The notes under the pieces are model-generated. The model made no database searches, was not told where the DNA came from, and was given only the letters and a program-made list of their open reading frames with translations. This document shows, piece after piece, positions 11,281 through 22,644 of a stretch of 64,000 bases of DNA. Position 1 is the stretch's first letter. Every line of letters starts with the position of its first letter. The stretch spans positions 50,653,719 through 50,717,718 of the forward strand of contig CM046001.1 of assembly GCA_025175895.1 (NCBI GenBank), read 5' to 3'. The position numbers and the translations under genes are program-made. This DNA is from Wurfbainia villosa. Its lineage: Eukaryota; Streptophyta; Magnoliopsida; Zingiberales; Zingiberaceae.

Positions 11281-14200
11281 TAGACGTCAAATTTCAAAGT
11301 CCTCATTATCATCTTCCTCATCATCATCAGTCTCCTCATCCTCGGTCTCCTCCTCCTCTTCCTCCTCGTCCCCCTCCTCCTCGTCCCCTCCTCTTCTTCA
11401 TCATTATCATCAATTTGATTTGCATCCACGTTTATCACTACTCATTTGGGATCTCGTAACGCGTTGGAATTATATATTCTTTGTATGAAACATATTTGTA
11501 ACTTTGTCTTGTTGATATGCAATGTCTTGCGGCGCTCTTCAATTTTTCCGTGCTTTTGTTTCTACAAACACCCACCATTCATTTTTCACGCCTCAAACTA
11601 GGATTTGGAGCATAGATAACTTGTATCTATTGTTGTGCCAAAATTAATTGTTCATATCTCTTATAAAATCTTTTATGATTTACTTCTACCAAATTATTCT
11701 GTGGATGGACCTTCCTCCCCCTGAGGGGGTCAAACCAGCGACACATAAATAAGATAACTCGCATTTCTGGACCAGGATAATCAATCTCTATAATTTCATC
11801 CAGCAAACCATAAAATTCATTGCTTGCACCTCCATCATTGGAAGACTGAACACATACTCCACTATTCATTGTACTCTTTCCATTTCCATATTCTTGAGTG
11901 TGGAAATTATATCCGTTTATGAAATATGCTGGCCAAGTGCGTACCATTGATTTTGGACCCCATGATAGATGGATTAGCAATTCTTGCTGAACGTGAGTTT
12001 GATTATCATAAACCTATACTCAAATGAAAATGATATTTATTTAAAAGTTAAGATATGTCTAAACAAAAATGAGGTAATTAAAATTGCTTACATATGATTT
12101 GAACCAAGGTGCAAATTCCTGATCGCAGAAGTGATCAAAGTCACGTGTCGGGATTTCAGAGTATAAGTTTTGGAAAATCCTATAATAAAAAATTGTATTA
12201 TAACATAAACAAATTAACACTTGACGAAGAAATAGGAAATATATACTAACTCGAAATATGGCGATACTTCTGGACAATTAAGTAAAACATATGTCTGGGC
12301 TGCCCGCCATTCTTGATCAGTTAAGTATCGTTGCTTACATGGTCCACTTGGTCGACCAAGATAATTAAAAATTGAGAAAGAATTTAAATTGGGATCGACA
12401 GGACCTTCATCATTCCTTCCGGATTTCCGTCTTTTGGTCTGAACGTGAGGCTCAAAATAATATGATGCAAAAGTTGTTACTTCCTCCACAATATATGCAT
12501 TCACAATAGAGGCTTCAACATGTGCCTTATTTTTCACTTTTTTCTTCAAATGATATAAGAATCTGATTGTAATATAACAAATTGTATTAGAAATAAATAT
12601 ATTAAAAAATAAACATTTTTATGCAATATTAACGAAATATAGAATATGTGAATTATACCTTTCAAAAGGATACATCCATCGATAATGAACTGGTCCTCCA
12701 ACTTTGGCCTCATATGGCAAGTGAACCAAAAGATGTTCCATTGAATCAAAAAATGCAGGCGGAAAAATCCTTTCTAAATTGCACAAAATAATTGGAATGT
12801 CTCTCTCTAACTTCTCCATGTGTGAATATCCCAAAACTCTGTAATATCATGAAGAAAAATACTTAACTCAGTAATGGCACCCTGCATAAAATTCGGTAAG
12901 AGTTCTTTAAAGGCAATAGGAATAAGTCTTTCCATGAATATATATGGCAATCATGGCTTTTCAAACCCATCAATTTGCATTCCTTCATATCGACACATCT
13001 CCCAAGATTAGAAACATAGCCATCGAAATCTCAATGACTTCAACCATTCACAAACAACACGCTCTGCCTTATTCAATGTATAAACTGCCTTTGGTTTTGG
13101 TCCTTTACTATTTTCATCAACATCAAGGCTGGGTCGTTTGCAAATAAGTCGCATATCTTTTCTTGCATTCAGATTATCTTTTGTTTTTCCGGTGATATCC
13201 ATCACTGTATTTATCAGATTATCAAAAACATTCTTCTCAATATGCATAACATCGAGATTATGATGAATCAAATTACTAAACCAATACGGTAACTCCCAAA
13301 ATATACTTCGTTTGGTCCATTTATGGTTGCTTCCATATTCATAAGTTGTATCATGTGGCTCTTCAATAACAGATGGAAAGTGAAGAACTCTGTACCAAAT
13401 ATCTTGACCAGTCAATCTCAATGGCGGAGGTGTTCTTTCAATTCGATTCCTAGTGAATTCATCTTTATTCCTTCTGAAATTATGATTTAGTGGTAAAAAT
13501 TATCTATGACAATCAAAATAACTCGGCTTCTTACCATGCTTCAATCTAATCGACTTTGATCTCTCCATACATATTGGGCATCCTAAGATCCCTACAGTAC
13601 TCCAACCTGATAGCATACCATAAGCCGGAAAGTCATTTATGGTCCAAAGAAGAGCAGCCTTCATCACAAACATCTGATTAGTATGAACGTCGTATGTAGG
13701 AAAACCTTCATCCCATAGTTGTTTTAGCTCTGCAATCAATGGTTGCATATAAACATCTATTAACTTCTTCGGATTTTTTGGGCCAGGCACAACCAATGTT
13801 AAAAACATATACGGTGTTTTCATGCACATCCCAGGCGGAAGATTATACGGAGTTAATATAACTGGCCAACAAGAATAGTGTCTTCCTGATTTACCAAATG
13901 GAGCAAATCCATCAGCACAGAGACCTAACCTAATATTTCGAGTCTCCTTCGCAAAATCAGGATATGTTCTATCAAAATTTTTCCACGCCTCTGCATCTGA
14001 TGGATGACACATTAGTCCCTCTTCTGTTTGATGATTTGCATGCCAAGTCATGTGTTCAGCAGTTGTCTTTGATGCATAAAGCCTTTGTAACCTAGGAGTT
14101 AAAGGCAAATAAAACAACTGACTATATGATTTACGTCGTTGCTGCCTCCTACTAGTTCTCTTGTACCTATCTTGATTACAGAATTTACAAACATCCACAT

Positions 14201-14985
14201 CTGCATCATCTCCCCAATATAACATACAACCATCTCTGCACACATCAATTCTTTCCACTGGGAGACCTAATTCTTTCATCAGTTTTTTCATACTGTACAA
14301 ATCATTGGGCAGTATATTATCACGCGGCAATGCCTCTTCAAAAGCTTGAACAAAATTATTAAAACACTCTTCAGACACATTGTGCTCTGCCTTGACATTC
14401 AACATTCTTGCGGTGAACGATAGTTTAGTGTGAGTCTCACAACCAGCCCATAAAGGTGCATCTGCAGCACTCAACACCTCCTGAAATTTGAGATATGCTT
14501 CATTATTCATATTCTGACCGATATCTTCTTACGTGCACCTCTTCCAAGGGTGATGCATTAGTAAACATTTGCTCAACTGTTGGAGGACAACTTGAAGTTG
14601 CACCTTGTGATTGGGGAATCAAATTCGGGCCCGCTACATCATATATCATCCTCTGATATGGATTTAATTGATTATAATCACTTTGATCCCTAGACACTTG
14701 TGTGTTGTGTCTATCATAAACTTCATCAGATATAAATGGTTCACCATGACATGTCCAGTTATAGTAATTTGCAACGAATCCAAATCTACAAAGATGCTCT
14801 GAAACTTTGCTAGACGGTAAAAATCTACCATTCTGACACTTTCTGCACGGACACCTTATCTGATTACCATCCATAAACTCAACATTACTAGCTGCGAAAT
14901 TTAAAAACTCTTGCAACCCACTCATAAATTCATCGATTAAACCCCGACGCCTGTAAATTCCTATTATACATCCAACTCCTTTCAC
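11281..14985 (-). pseudogene. tnp2: CACTA TNP2-type transposase gene, broken
   Basis: The gene runs right to left. 14985-14503 is the transposase-associated domain (CPCRKCQNGRF). 14510-13502 is the Transposase_21/tnp2 core (LGLCADGFAPFG, CWPVILTPYNLPP). The same frame continues from 13499 to 13008 (LTGQDIWYRV, HHNLDVMHIEKNVFDN) after one TAA that replaces a likely CAA. Frameshifts follow near 13012 and 12955. 12834-12225 holds DUF4218 (PPAFFDSMEHLLVHLPYEA) split by intron-like gaps; 11980-11627 is DUF4216 (FHTQEYGNGKSTMNSGV, KVHPQNNLVEVNHKRFYKRY). An acidic Glu/Asp tail is encoded around 11460-11281. The enzyme would cut and join CACTA ends in the nucleus. Confidence 0.82.
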
Positions 14986-16179
14986 GCTGCATTTTATCTG
15001 TTTTCAATTAATTATATTAATATCAACTCCTAGAAATTACAATAATACGAATATACAGTTAGTTCACATATGAATTCACTATGTTTAACAATCTTTAAAC
15101 ATAACCGAAAAAGGACAACAGCTGTATAGAAAGCTCACTGTTAATTTATGTTTAAACATTTTGGGATGTTTAAACCTGAAATGTTAAACAACTTAAGTTG
15201 ATTGTGACAATTAATATCACAATTGAACACATTGAAAGGTAATGTGTTGGGGTTTCTCTTATCGAGGACATCGACTTAAAATGGGGGTGATTGTGAAAAC
15301 CCGAATTTAGTGTAAAATTGTGAATTGCTACTAATAATATAGAGAAGCTTTATAAGATTAGATGAGAGAGTTATTATTAATATAGGTCTAGAAGTTTTGT
15401 TAATCGGGCAATTCTCTCATCTAAGCAGCGGGGACAACAAACTAATCAAATTTATTGAACATGAAAGATACTCATTGTAATTATGTCATTTAAGTGAAAT
15501 TATTATTGTAGATGTATAACAATCGTCAAATGAGAGACAGATCAAAATGTATCACCACAAGTTAATACTAATATACTAAGCCTTAAACACTAGCTCCCCC
15601 ACCACCGACTTTAAGATGCTTGTAATTTCTCGTAGTGTGCATGATTTGTTCATCTAAGCCTTATAAAGCTTGTTTTATCCATAACTTCCTATATGTGACT
15701 AAACAAAATCATAAAATATTCCAACTTAGTACTTAGCATTATTTGGTATGTGAACCCAAATGGCAAATTAGCACTTATAAGCTTCAGTAGTTTTTAGCTA
15801 ACTATATATATAGTTACGTAATAAATAGCATAACAACATAAAGCTTTTGTAGTTAATTATCGAGTTAAATATAGGAAAAAAATTAAATTTATACCACTGG
15901 TTCCTACGGGCGTCTCCGAGCGGCGATTGATTAATCGAAGGCGGACTAGCGCTGCAGTAAGCAGGCGACTACCGGAAGGATGGGCGACGCCATACGCGTG
16001 GAGGCGGCCGAGTGGGCCGCGGCACCGAGGCGGCCGGAGGTGGCTCGCAGCGCCGGGGCACGCGACCGACGAGGTGGCGGCCGGGTAGCGCCGGCGTCGG
16101 ATAGCGGCCGGCGGGCGGCCGGGCGCTCGCCGGGTCGCCGGCCGTCGGCCGATCAGGGCGCCGTAGCGGTAGCGCCGCT
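14986..16179. other. Non-coding stretch between CACTA transposase and element C
   Basis: 14986-15636 is AT-rich and probably the 5' flank and terminal part of the CACTA element; its weak end candidate CGTAGTG closes at 15636. 15637-15890 shows nothing recognisable. 15900-16179 is strikingly GC-rich with CGGCCGG-type runs. It does not align with the corresponding part of C's other LTR, which is also GC-rich around 23280-23400 but different in sequence. The Arg/Ala/Gly-rich frame at 15980-16189 looks like a composition artefact. Confidence 0.5.
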
Positions 16180-17600
16180 TAGGGCTTAATTATCCATTAA
16201 GCCCTCTTTTATAGAGAACTAATTCTCTTAATGGTTATTGGATCATAACCATTAGGCCCGTTAACCCGCTCCATTAAGATAAGTTAAAATAAACCAAACC
16301 ATGATGGTTTATTTTAAGTTAAAATGAACCGAACAAACTTTTGGTTCATTCGTTTAAAATAAACCAAACCCTTTGGTTTATTCTCCTCCATTGGATTAGA
16401 ACCAAACCATTTTGGTTCATCCATTACGTCTTCATAAGACTCGGCCCATCCACGCTTCCATTGCGACTGAAACGATTCATGCTCGCTTTATGTTTGGTCC
16501 AACCAAACCTTGTTTCTCTCGGTCTGAGAATCCCATTCTCAAGCTCGTTTTAAATCCTTTGGATTACGCTCGTTGTGCGTGTGACCAAATAGGTTCTCAG
16601 TTTATATTGGCCGTCTATAATTAACCATTAATTATAGAACGATCATGAGTGGCACCTAGTAGTACATCATGATCCCCAATTAACCGAAAAGATCAACGGT
16701 TGATCCAGAACTATTTCTGAAACCCTTCAGTAGCTCGAATGATTCGTGCCCTATTCCCTTCACTCATCTTATACCCACTTGGTTCAGGATATGGTCTATA
16801 GTGTCAGTCCCCACTAGGCTGACTACGTCACACCTAGCCCAAGTATCATTTCCTCGTCCTACGGATTCTAGTTACTGCACATGTATCGAAGAGTACCTTA
16901 CTCTTAACATGTAATGCTTTGGCCAAAGACTTTAGTAACAATCCGACGAGAGGCCTTGGGTATACATCTCCTCGCAAGGAGTGGTGAATCCTTTATAGGC
17001 TATTCAAACACCTTCGATCACTTCGACTTATACCCAATCATCCCGGGTCCACATCTCCTTGGAGATGTTTGCTTAAGATGTCAAAGCATAAGTCTCCATG
17101 ATCAAGATGACTTGAATACCGCAAGTCAAAGGAACATCGCACTTAAGCCACAGTAAGAACTTCATTGACATATCTATATATGCAGAGAACCATATGAAGT
17201 CTTACGGCTGGTCACTCCAATGAATTAGTTACCATAACTAGCATCCACGATTAACTCCGGACATCACTATGTCTCCAGCCAGTGAGAATCAGCTGCTTGG
17301 ATACACCAAGGAGTATACCTCGTGCTAGTCTCGACAGAATTGATGGTGTCCAAATCCATCAATTCATCGACTAGGATAATTCCGATACATCACAATTACA
17401 CATGTAGAGATACTCACTAGTTGTGATCCAATCACAAATTCTCTCATCTTTGTGAATCGTATCGTGGACATTGATAAATGAGTTTAAGATCCAATCAAAT
17501 ACATAAAACATGTATACTCAAATAGTGAATCTTCATTTATCATATAAATGGTTCATACATAAGGCGATTGCCTTAGGACATCTCTCATATATTACTAACA
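16180..17600 (-). repeat. Element C 3' LTR, partial
   Basis: It matches 23439-24860 almost base for base, from TAGGGCTTAATTATCC to the terminal ATATTACTAACA. The inner edge at 17600 touches GACTCCCACTT, the complement of the polypurine tract AAGTGGGAGTC. A TATAAAA box lies at 16207-16213 (minus). About 790 bp of the R/U5 side found in the other LTR are absent or replaced. Confidence 0.85.
16207..16213 (-). promoter_or_regulatory. Putative TATA box in element C 3' LTR
   Basis: TATAAAA followed by GAGGGC on the minus strand; the same box occurs in the 5' LTR at 23466-23472. It is the most likely core promoter of the element. Confidence 0.5.
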
Positions 17601-17650
17601 GACTCCCACTTGGCCTAATGCCAATCGCTACGGTATCCAATACCATTAGC

Positions 17651-18059
17651 TCAAACATGACCCTCAAACTTATTTTGAGGTAATGCCTTAGTCAAGGGAT
17701 CCGCTAAGTTCCTTTCAGTGGGAATTTTCTCGATTTGTATTTCGTTCCTACTGATGATCTCTCTGATAAGATGATAGCGGGCACATGTTTGGATCGTTGA
17801 TGAGACCTTGGCTCTTTCGCTGTACAATTGCTCCATTGTTGTCGCAGAGACCGGTATTGCTTCAACAATGGCGAAATCACACCAAGTTCATGAGCGAACT
17901 TCTTGATCCAAACCGCTTTCCTTGCTTCCTGCCGCAATGTATTCTCGCCTTAGTGGTAGAATCCGCTCTGCTCTCTTGTTTGGAACTTTTCCAACTCATC
18001 GCGCCCCATTCAAGGTGAACACGATCCGGTGAGACACTGGAATCATCCTTGTCTGTCTA
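17651..18059 (-). pseudogene. pol: Element C RNase H tail of pol
   Basis: This is the end of pol, downstream of the 803-codon frame. A single TAG at 18059-18057 (probably from CAG) follows YTDASF. The same frame then reads TDKDD and MSWKSSKQESRADSTT before a short deletion shifts it near 17950. The rest (RKAVWIKKFAHELGV, then AKEPRSHQRSKH, HLIREII, NLADPLTKALP) is spread over two frames. RNase H removes the RNA strand during cDNA synthesis. The region is close to normal length, so the damage is recent point decay. Confidence 0.85.
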
Positions 18060-20468
18060 GAAGCTGGCATCCGTATACCCGAGTATCACCATGTCCCCTT
18101 CTCCATATATTAGGAACACATCCTTAGTTCTTCTCAAGTACTTAAGGATCGTCTTAACAGGCGCCCAATGATCCATTCCTGGATCGGACTGGTATCTTCT
18201 CGTGACACTCAGAGCATACGATACATCGGGCCTCATACATAACATAGCATACATGATAGATCCTATTGCGGATGCATAGGGAATCTTACTCATGCAAATC
18301 CTCTCGTCTTCTGTGCGCGGACACATAGACTTCGAAAGGTGTACCCCATGCCTGATGGGTAGGAAACCTTTCTTGGATTCCGACATGCTAAACCTCTTTA
18401 GCACTCGGTCTATATATGTAGACTGCGAAAGACCAAGCAACCGTTTCGATCTATCTCTATAGATCTTAATCCCGAGGATGTAGGTTGCTTCTCCTAGGTC
18501 TTTTATGGAGAATGTCTTGGATAACCAAACCTTCACTGACTGTAAGATTGAAACATCGTTTCCTATAAGTAGTATGTCATCGACATACAATACTAGGAAT
18601 ACGACTGCACTCCCACTAACCTTCTTGTACACACAAGGTTCGTCTGGATTTTGTGAGAAATCAAACTTTTTGATTGTCTCATCAAAACGGATATTCCAGC
18701 TCCTGGATGCTTGCTTCAATCCATAAATGGACCCTCGCAATTTGCATACCTTGGTTTTATCAACCGATGTGAAACCCTCAGGCTGTATCATATACACGTC
18801 CTTGAGCAGGTTTCCATTAAGAAAAGCTGTTTTCACATCCATCTGCCATATCTCATAATCATAATGAGCCGCTATGGCCAGGAGCATCCGAATGGATTTA
18901 AGCATAGCTACAGGCGAATAGGTTTCGTCATAATCAACACCTTGTTTTTGACGATATCCTTTCGCCACCAATCTAGTCTTATAGGTAATCACATTACCAT
19001 CCATGTCGGTTTTCTTCTTGAAAACCCACTTGCACCCTATAGGCTTTATCCCTTCAGGTGGGTCAACCAAGTTCCAAACTTGGTTTTCATACATGGAATC
19101 CATTTCCGACTTCATGGCACCAAGCCATTTATCCCTTTCTGAACTTGTCAGCACTTCTTCATAACTGGTAGGCTCCTCATCATCAATGAGTAACACATCG
19201 TTCGATTCACTTACGAGAAATCCATATCTCTCAGGAATATTGCGTGTTCTACCAGATCTACGAAGATGTGGTGTTACAATAGGTCCAGCCGATTGCTCAT
19301 CACTATGAGTTGTCGGCTGTTGTGCTTCACCAGGTATCTCATCAATGTCTATTTGAGTCTCTCGAGCCTCCTCAAGCTCGAAGACACTCCCACTGTTTTC
19401 TTGCAAGAGAAACTCTTTCTCTAGAAACACAACATGCCTTGAAACAAACATCTTTTGTTCCACAGGATGATAGAATTGGTAACCCCTTGTTTCCTTAGGG
19501 TATCCAATAAATAGACATTTATCAGACTTAGCATCCAATTTATGCGATACATCCGCTTCACATAAGCGAGGACAACCCCATATCTTCAAGTAAGATACAT
19601 GAGGTTTCTTACTATTCCATATCTCATATGGAGTAGTTGAGACTACCTTGTAGGCATTACATTTAACAAGTAAACAAAATGCAAGTGCATAACCCCAAAA
19701 GGACTTGGGAAGAGTCGCATGATTCATCATTGACCTGACCATGTCCAACAAGGTCCGGTTACGCCTCTCGGATACACCATTATGCTGTGGTGTATATGGC
19801 GGAGTCCATTGAGACAATATACCATTGTCTCTTAGATAATCAAGAAACTCTTGACTTAAGTATTCACCACCTCGATCCGATCGAAGTATTTTAATACTCT
19901 TATCATGTTGTTTCTCTACTTCATTTCTGAATTCTTTGAACCTTTCAAAGGCTTCAGACTTGTGTTTCATCAAGAACACATACTCAAACCGTGAGTGATC
20001 ATCGGTGAAGGTAATGAAGTAGCTATAGCCTCCTAAAGCTTGAGTTGACATAGGTCCACATACATCAGTATGTATTAGACCTAGTAACTCTCCCACTCGT
20101 TCACCTTTTCCTGAAAAAGGTAACTTAGTCATCTTGCCTTTTAAGCATGATTCACATGTATCGTATGAATCCAATTCAAACGATTCCAGAATTCCACATC
20201 GGTGTAATTCGGACATGCGTTTCTTGCTTACATGGCCAAGACGACAATGCCACATGTAGGAGTCTATTTGATTATCCTTTCGAGCACGCTTGTTGCTCGC
20301 TTCGATATTGCAAATGTCACTGGATACGTCCAACGTATAAACACCATTGCTTAAAGTTCCAGTCCCATAAAGAATTCCATTCAAAGTTATGTAACAACAA
20401 TTGTTACTAAAAGTCAAATGGTACCCATTTCTATTTAAACAAGAAATAGAAATGATGTTCTTTATCAA
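18057..20468 (-). CDS. pol: Element C pol: GAG-pre-integrase, integrase and reverse transcriptase
   Basis: 803 codons remain open, the longest frame in the window. In order: GAG-pre-integrase with HHCC (MWHCRLGHVSKKR ... CESCLKGKM, residues about 70-115), integrase core (IHTDVCGPM, FTDDHSRFEY, NGVSERRNRTL, about 135-250), a linker ending LRRSGRTRNIPERYGF, then RT (MDVKTAFLNGNL, YVDD encoded at 18576-18587). The annotated Met is internal: a TGA just upstream (near 20483) separates this frame from protease, and a TAG at 18057 cuts off RNase H. The parent enzyme copies element RNA into DNA in cytoplasmic particles and integrates it in the nucleus. Confidence 0.9.
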   Translation of the reverse strand: MIKNIISISCLNRNGYHLTFSNNCCYITLNGILYGTGTLSNGVYTLDVSSDICNIEASNKRARKDNQIDSYMWHCRLGHVSKKRMSELHRCGILESFELDSYDTCESCLKGKMTKLPFSGKGERVGELLGLIHTDVCGPMSTQALGGYSYFITFTDDHSRFEYVFLMKHKSEAFERFKEFRNEVEKQHDKSIKILRSDRGGEYLSQEFLDYLRDNGILSQWTPPYTPQHNGVSERRNRTLLDMVRSMMNHATLPKSFWGYALAFCLLVKCNAYKVVSTTPYEIWNSKKPHVSYLKIWGCPRLCEADVSHKLDAKSDKCLFIGYPKETRGYQFYHPVEQKMFVSRHVVFLEKEFLLQENSGSVFELEEARETQIDIDEIPGEAQQPTTHSDEQSAGPIVTPHLRRSGRTRNIPERYGFLVSESNDVLLIDDEEPTSYEEVLTSSERDKWLGAMKSEMDSMYENQVWNLVDPPEGIKPIGCKWVFKKKTDMDGNVITYKTRLVAKGYRQKQGVDYDETYSPVAMLKSIRMLLAIAAHYDYEIWQMDVKTAFLNGNLLKDVYMIQPEGFTSVDKTKVCKLRGSIYGLKQASRSWNIRFDETIKKFDFSQNPDEPCVYKKVSGSAVVFLVLYVDDILLIGNDVSILQSVKVWLSKTFSIKDLGEATYILGIKIYRDRSKRLLGLSQSTYIDRVLKRFSMSESKKGFLPIRHGVHLSKSMCPRTEDERICMSKIPYASAIGSIMYAMLCMRPDVSYALSVTRRYQSDPGMDHWAPVKTILKYLRRTKDVFLIYGEGDMVILGYTDASF

Positions 20469-20760
20469 CGAAGAAACATAAAATCAATTGTCCAGTTCTA
20501 AGACAAGTCCTGCAGGGAGTTTCAACAAATACGTTCTGATGGCGAGTGCAGCAACCTTTGCTCCATTCCCAACACGTAAATTTGACTCTCCCTTGACAAG
20601 TCTTCTTCTATTCCTTAGCCCATGTATGTCATTACATATATGTGAGCCACACCCAGTATCCAATACCTAAGTGTCTGAGGAAATGGAATGACAATCAATA
20701 ACGAAGATATATGAAGAAGATAGAGCATCTTATGCCTTATTCTTCTTCACAGACTCAAGA
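20469..20760 (-). pseudogene. pol: Element C protease region
   Basis: The minus strand reads RNRRRLVKGESNLRVGNGAKVAALAIRTY and LPAGLVLELDN up to a TGA near 20483. The preceding active-site block is close to YWILGVAHIYVMT in one frame, so the expected D-T-G-C is disturbed by stops and frame changes near 20640-20700. By position this is the aspartic protease that matures Gag-Pol. Confidence 0.65.
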
Positions 20761-21359
20761 TAAATCTTGCAATTTCTTCGCTAATGGCCCTACTTGCCAT
20801 AATGATGGCAAGTGCCCTTTTGAGCTGGTTCTGCCTTTTTAGCCTTTTTCTTCTTCCCCTTCTGTTGTTCCTTAGACTCCCTCTTAGAACCTTTCTTCGA
20901 GGAATCAACTAACAACACCGTCCCCTGCTCATGCTTCTCAGAAGGCTCCATAGTCTTCAGCATGTTGAGCAGTACCACAGATGAACCTTCTTGCATCTCA
21001 GAGGTGAAGAGAAGCTTGGAGACTTCGAACCTTTCGAATCTCACTTGCTTATCAAACAACTCATAAAAATGAAGGACTACGATATGAGCATCCATATGCT
21101 CATGCTGCTTTCGTAGCTTGGGTTCCATCGCGGCTAGCATGATGCAACTTGTCAGTTCAGAATCAATCACATGTTTCTGATAGGCCAACAATTGGTCCAG
21201 AGTTGCATTGTCACTAGGATGGGCGGGAAGAGGCGCTTCGAGGACATACGCAAGCTTTTCCACCTTGAGAACAATTCTCAAGTTTCTAAGCTAGTCTAAG
21301 AAGTTCGGCCCAGTCAATTTATTTGAATCCAAAATGGAACGCAAATTCAAACACATCAT
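20761..21359 (-). pseudogene. gag: Element C gag
   Basis: The start is an ATG near 21359-21354 followed by CLNLRSILDSNKLTGPNFLD, a BARE/Angela-type Gag start. A TAG in place of the conserved Trp follows at about 21291. The frame then continues LRNLRIVLKVEKLAYVLEAPLP through KQHEHMDAH and RFEVSKLLF, a Lys-rich stretch (KKGSKRESKEQQKGKKKK) and the first half of the knuckle (GTCHHYGK). The gag appears shortened: the block between EMQEGSSV and LLNMLKTMEPS, normally about 40-50 residues, is missing. This Gag would not assemble normally. Confidence 0.8.
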
Positions 21360-21535
21360 GATCAATCTTAGAAATACAAAACGAGCATATATGATAAAGA
21401 TGATTTTTTTAAAATGCATCAATATACATTTAAAAATCCCATTCATTTTTCGAATTTCAAAAACCCCAAAATCACTTCGGGAGATCGTAGGTCCATCTCC
21501 GAATGGGCTGATATCCATCATAGTTATGAACAACC

Positions 21536-21947
21536 TTGGAGAGAGTCCAACAAGCCATTCATAACTACGACGGTAGGTATCATCTATACCGATTGCATAT
21601 CATGTATATGCAACTACCACAATGTGCTATCAACTAATTGAATGTTCACACATACATCGGGTTGTTAACACATTAACAAGTATGCATCATATGCATAGCA
21701 CCCAACTTCACCTCCCTTTACATCGACCTTGGAGAGAATCCAACAAGCCGATGCTCCAGGTTAAAGCCAACCCATTAATCGGGAAATAGTTTTAATATGG
21801 TTAGAGCGCATTCAACCAATTAGCCCAGCTTGGAGAGAGTCCAACAATCAAAGCTAACGATTGACCTATGACTCTTACCATATTAGTATTAAACTATTCC
21901 ATGGTTTGAACATGTTCGGGTTCGAGCCGAGCTTGGAGAGAGTCCAA
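21536..21947 (-). repeat. Four dispersed hairpin motifs in element C leader
   Basis: The motif TTGGAGAGAGTCCAA occurs at 21536-21550, 21830-21844 and 21933-21947, and with one change (GAGAA loop) at 21729-21743. Each forms a perfect 5-bp stem (TTGGA/TCCAA) around a 5-nt purine loop on this strand, CTCTC on the sense strand. Flanking bases CCAACAA are also kept. The same motif occurs twice in element I (63744-63758 and 63935-63949). Confidence 0.75.
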
Positions 21948-22186
21948 CAACCCAAACAAGAAACGGAACTCTGGTTCTAACCATATTAATGGAAGGTGTA
22001 GGCTTTAATATTGTTTAAGGGTTTTATGTCTCATCCTCTTTGCATGCAAATAACTATTATCTACATGACATGGCATACATGGCATACATCTACATGTCAC
22101 GACACGCATGACATTATGTTATGCATCTAATGCAATTACATGACATACAATTATGTCATGTATATGTTTCCTTATATGTCATAACT

Positions 22187-22443
22187 ATTTATGGAAATAA
22201 AATATGTTTAAGATTTTATTCTCCAAATCAAATCATAATTAAATTAGGAAACAAATTTCCAAATCTAATCACATATTTTATTCATGGAATTATTTGATTA
22301 AGGAAAATCTATTTAGGAAACCAATTTCCTAAATCATTAAAACTACTTATGGAAATAAAATATTTTAAGATTTGATTTCCCAAATCAAATCATGATTAAA
22401 TTAGGAAACAAATTTCCAGAATCTAATCAAATATTTTATTTAT
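22187..22443. repeat. Direct repeat of about 97 bp in element C leader
   Basis: 22187-22283 and 22346-22443 share TTATGGAAATAAAATAT, CAAATCAAATCAT and ATTAAATTAGGAAACAAA in the same order with few differences. A shorter related copy lies between them. This is an internal tandem duplication within untranslated sequence. Confidence 0.65.
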
Positions 22444-22630
22444 AGAAAATATCAATTTCCATAAATACTTCCAACTTTCCAAAAGTGGAAGATTTCCATA
22501 AATACTTCTAGACATTCCAAAATTGAAAAATTTCCATAAATACTTCTAAATTTCCAAAATTAGAAAATTTCCAGAAATACATTATGACTATCGCAAAACC
22601 ATTTTTACGATTATGTCGAAACACAACCTG

Positions 22631-22643
22631 GGCTCTGATACCA
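22631..22643 (-). other. Primer-binding site of element C
   Basis: GGCTCTGATACCA on the plus strand, that is TGGTATCAGAGCC in the sense direction, complementary to initiator tRNA-Met. It lies one base from the LTR edge at 22645. Confidence 0.9.
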
Positions 22644-22644
22644 C

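Larger units (their letters stand above)
7625..15636 (-). mobile_element. CACTA (En/Spm) DNA transposon, right end uncertain
   Basis: The left end is CACTACAAAAAAACTG directly after GAA of the RNase H codons of B (gaa 7622-7624 is the likely 3-bp target duplication). Behind it are about 1.4 kb of subterminal repeats, then a decayed second gene and a TNP2-type transposase on the minus strand. No clean copy of the opposite terminus (ending TTTTTTGTAGTG) is present. The nearest candidate is CGTAGTG ending at 15636, which is a weak match and is not followed by the rest of B. The right end is therefore either diverged or lost when element C sequence came to lie here. Confidence 0.75.
21360..22630 (-). 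other. Element C untranslated leader
   Basis: About 1.27 kb without a gene between primer-binding site and gag. It holds four copies of a small hairpin motif (around 21536, 21729, 21830 and 21933), and a direct repeat of about 97 bp (22187-22283 and 22346-22443). Near 22450-22590 are three or four short AT-rich copies of TTTCCATAAATACTTC. Copia leaders carry packaging and dimerisation signals, so the hairpins are candidates for such a role. Confidence 0.7.

Noticed and set aside
15246..15270. Resemblance to the start of element C's LTR (TGTTGGGG)
   Set aside because: Only about ten bases match. The following sequence does not align with the LTR at 22645 and the implied length would be wrong, so I did not extend the 3' LTR to here.
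15626..15636. CGTAGTG as the right end of the CACTA element
   Set aside because: It lacks the T-run expected before GTAGTG and is not followed by element B sequence. It is kept only as an uncertain boundary.
15980..16189. Arg/Ala/Gly-rich open frame on plus
   Set aside because: It lies in very GC-rich DNA at an LTR boundary, has no recognisable domain, and its end runs into the LTR. The composition alone explains an open frame.
16341..16624. Repeated short frames on plus, seen again at 23600-23883
   Set aside because: They are antisense frames through the two LTRs of element C. Repetition reflects the LTR pair, not a conserved gene.
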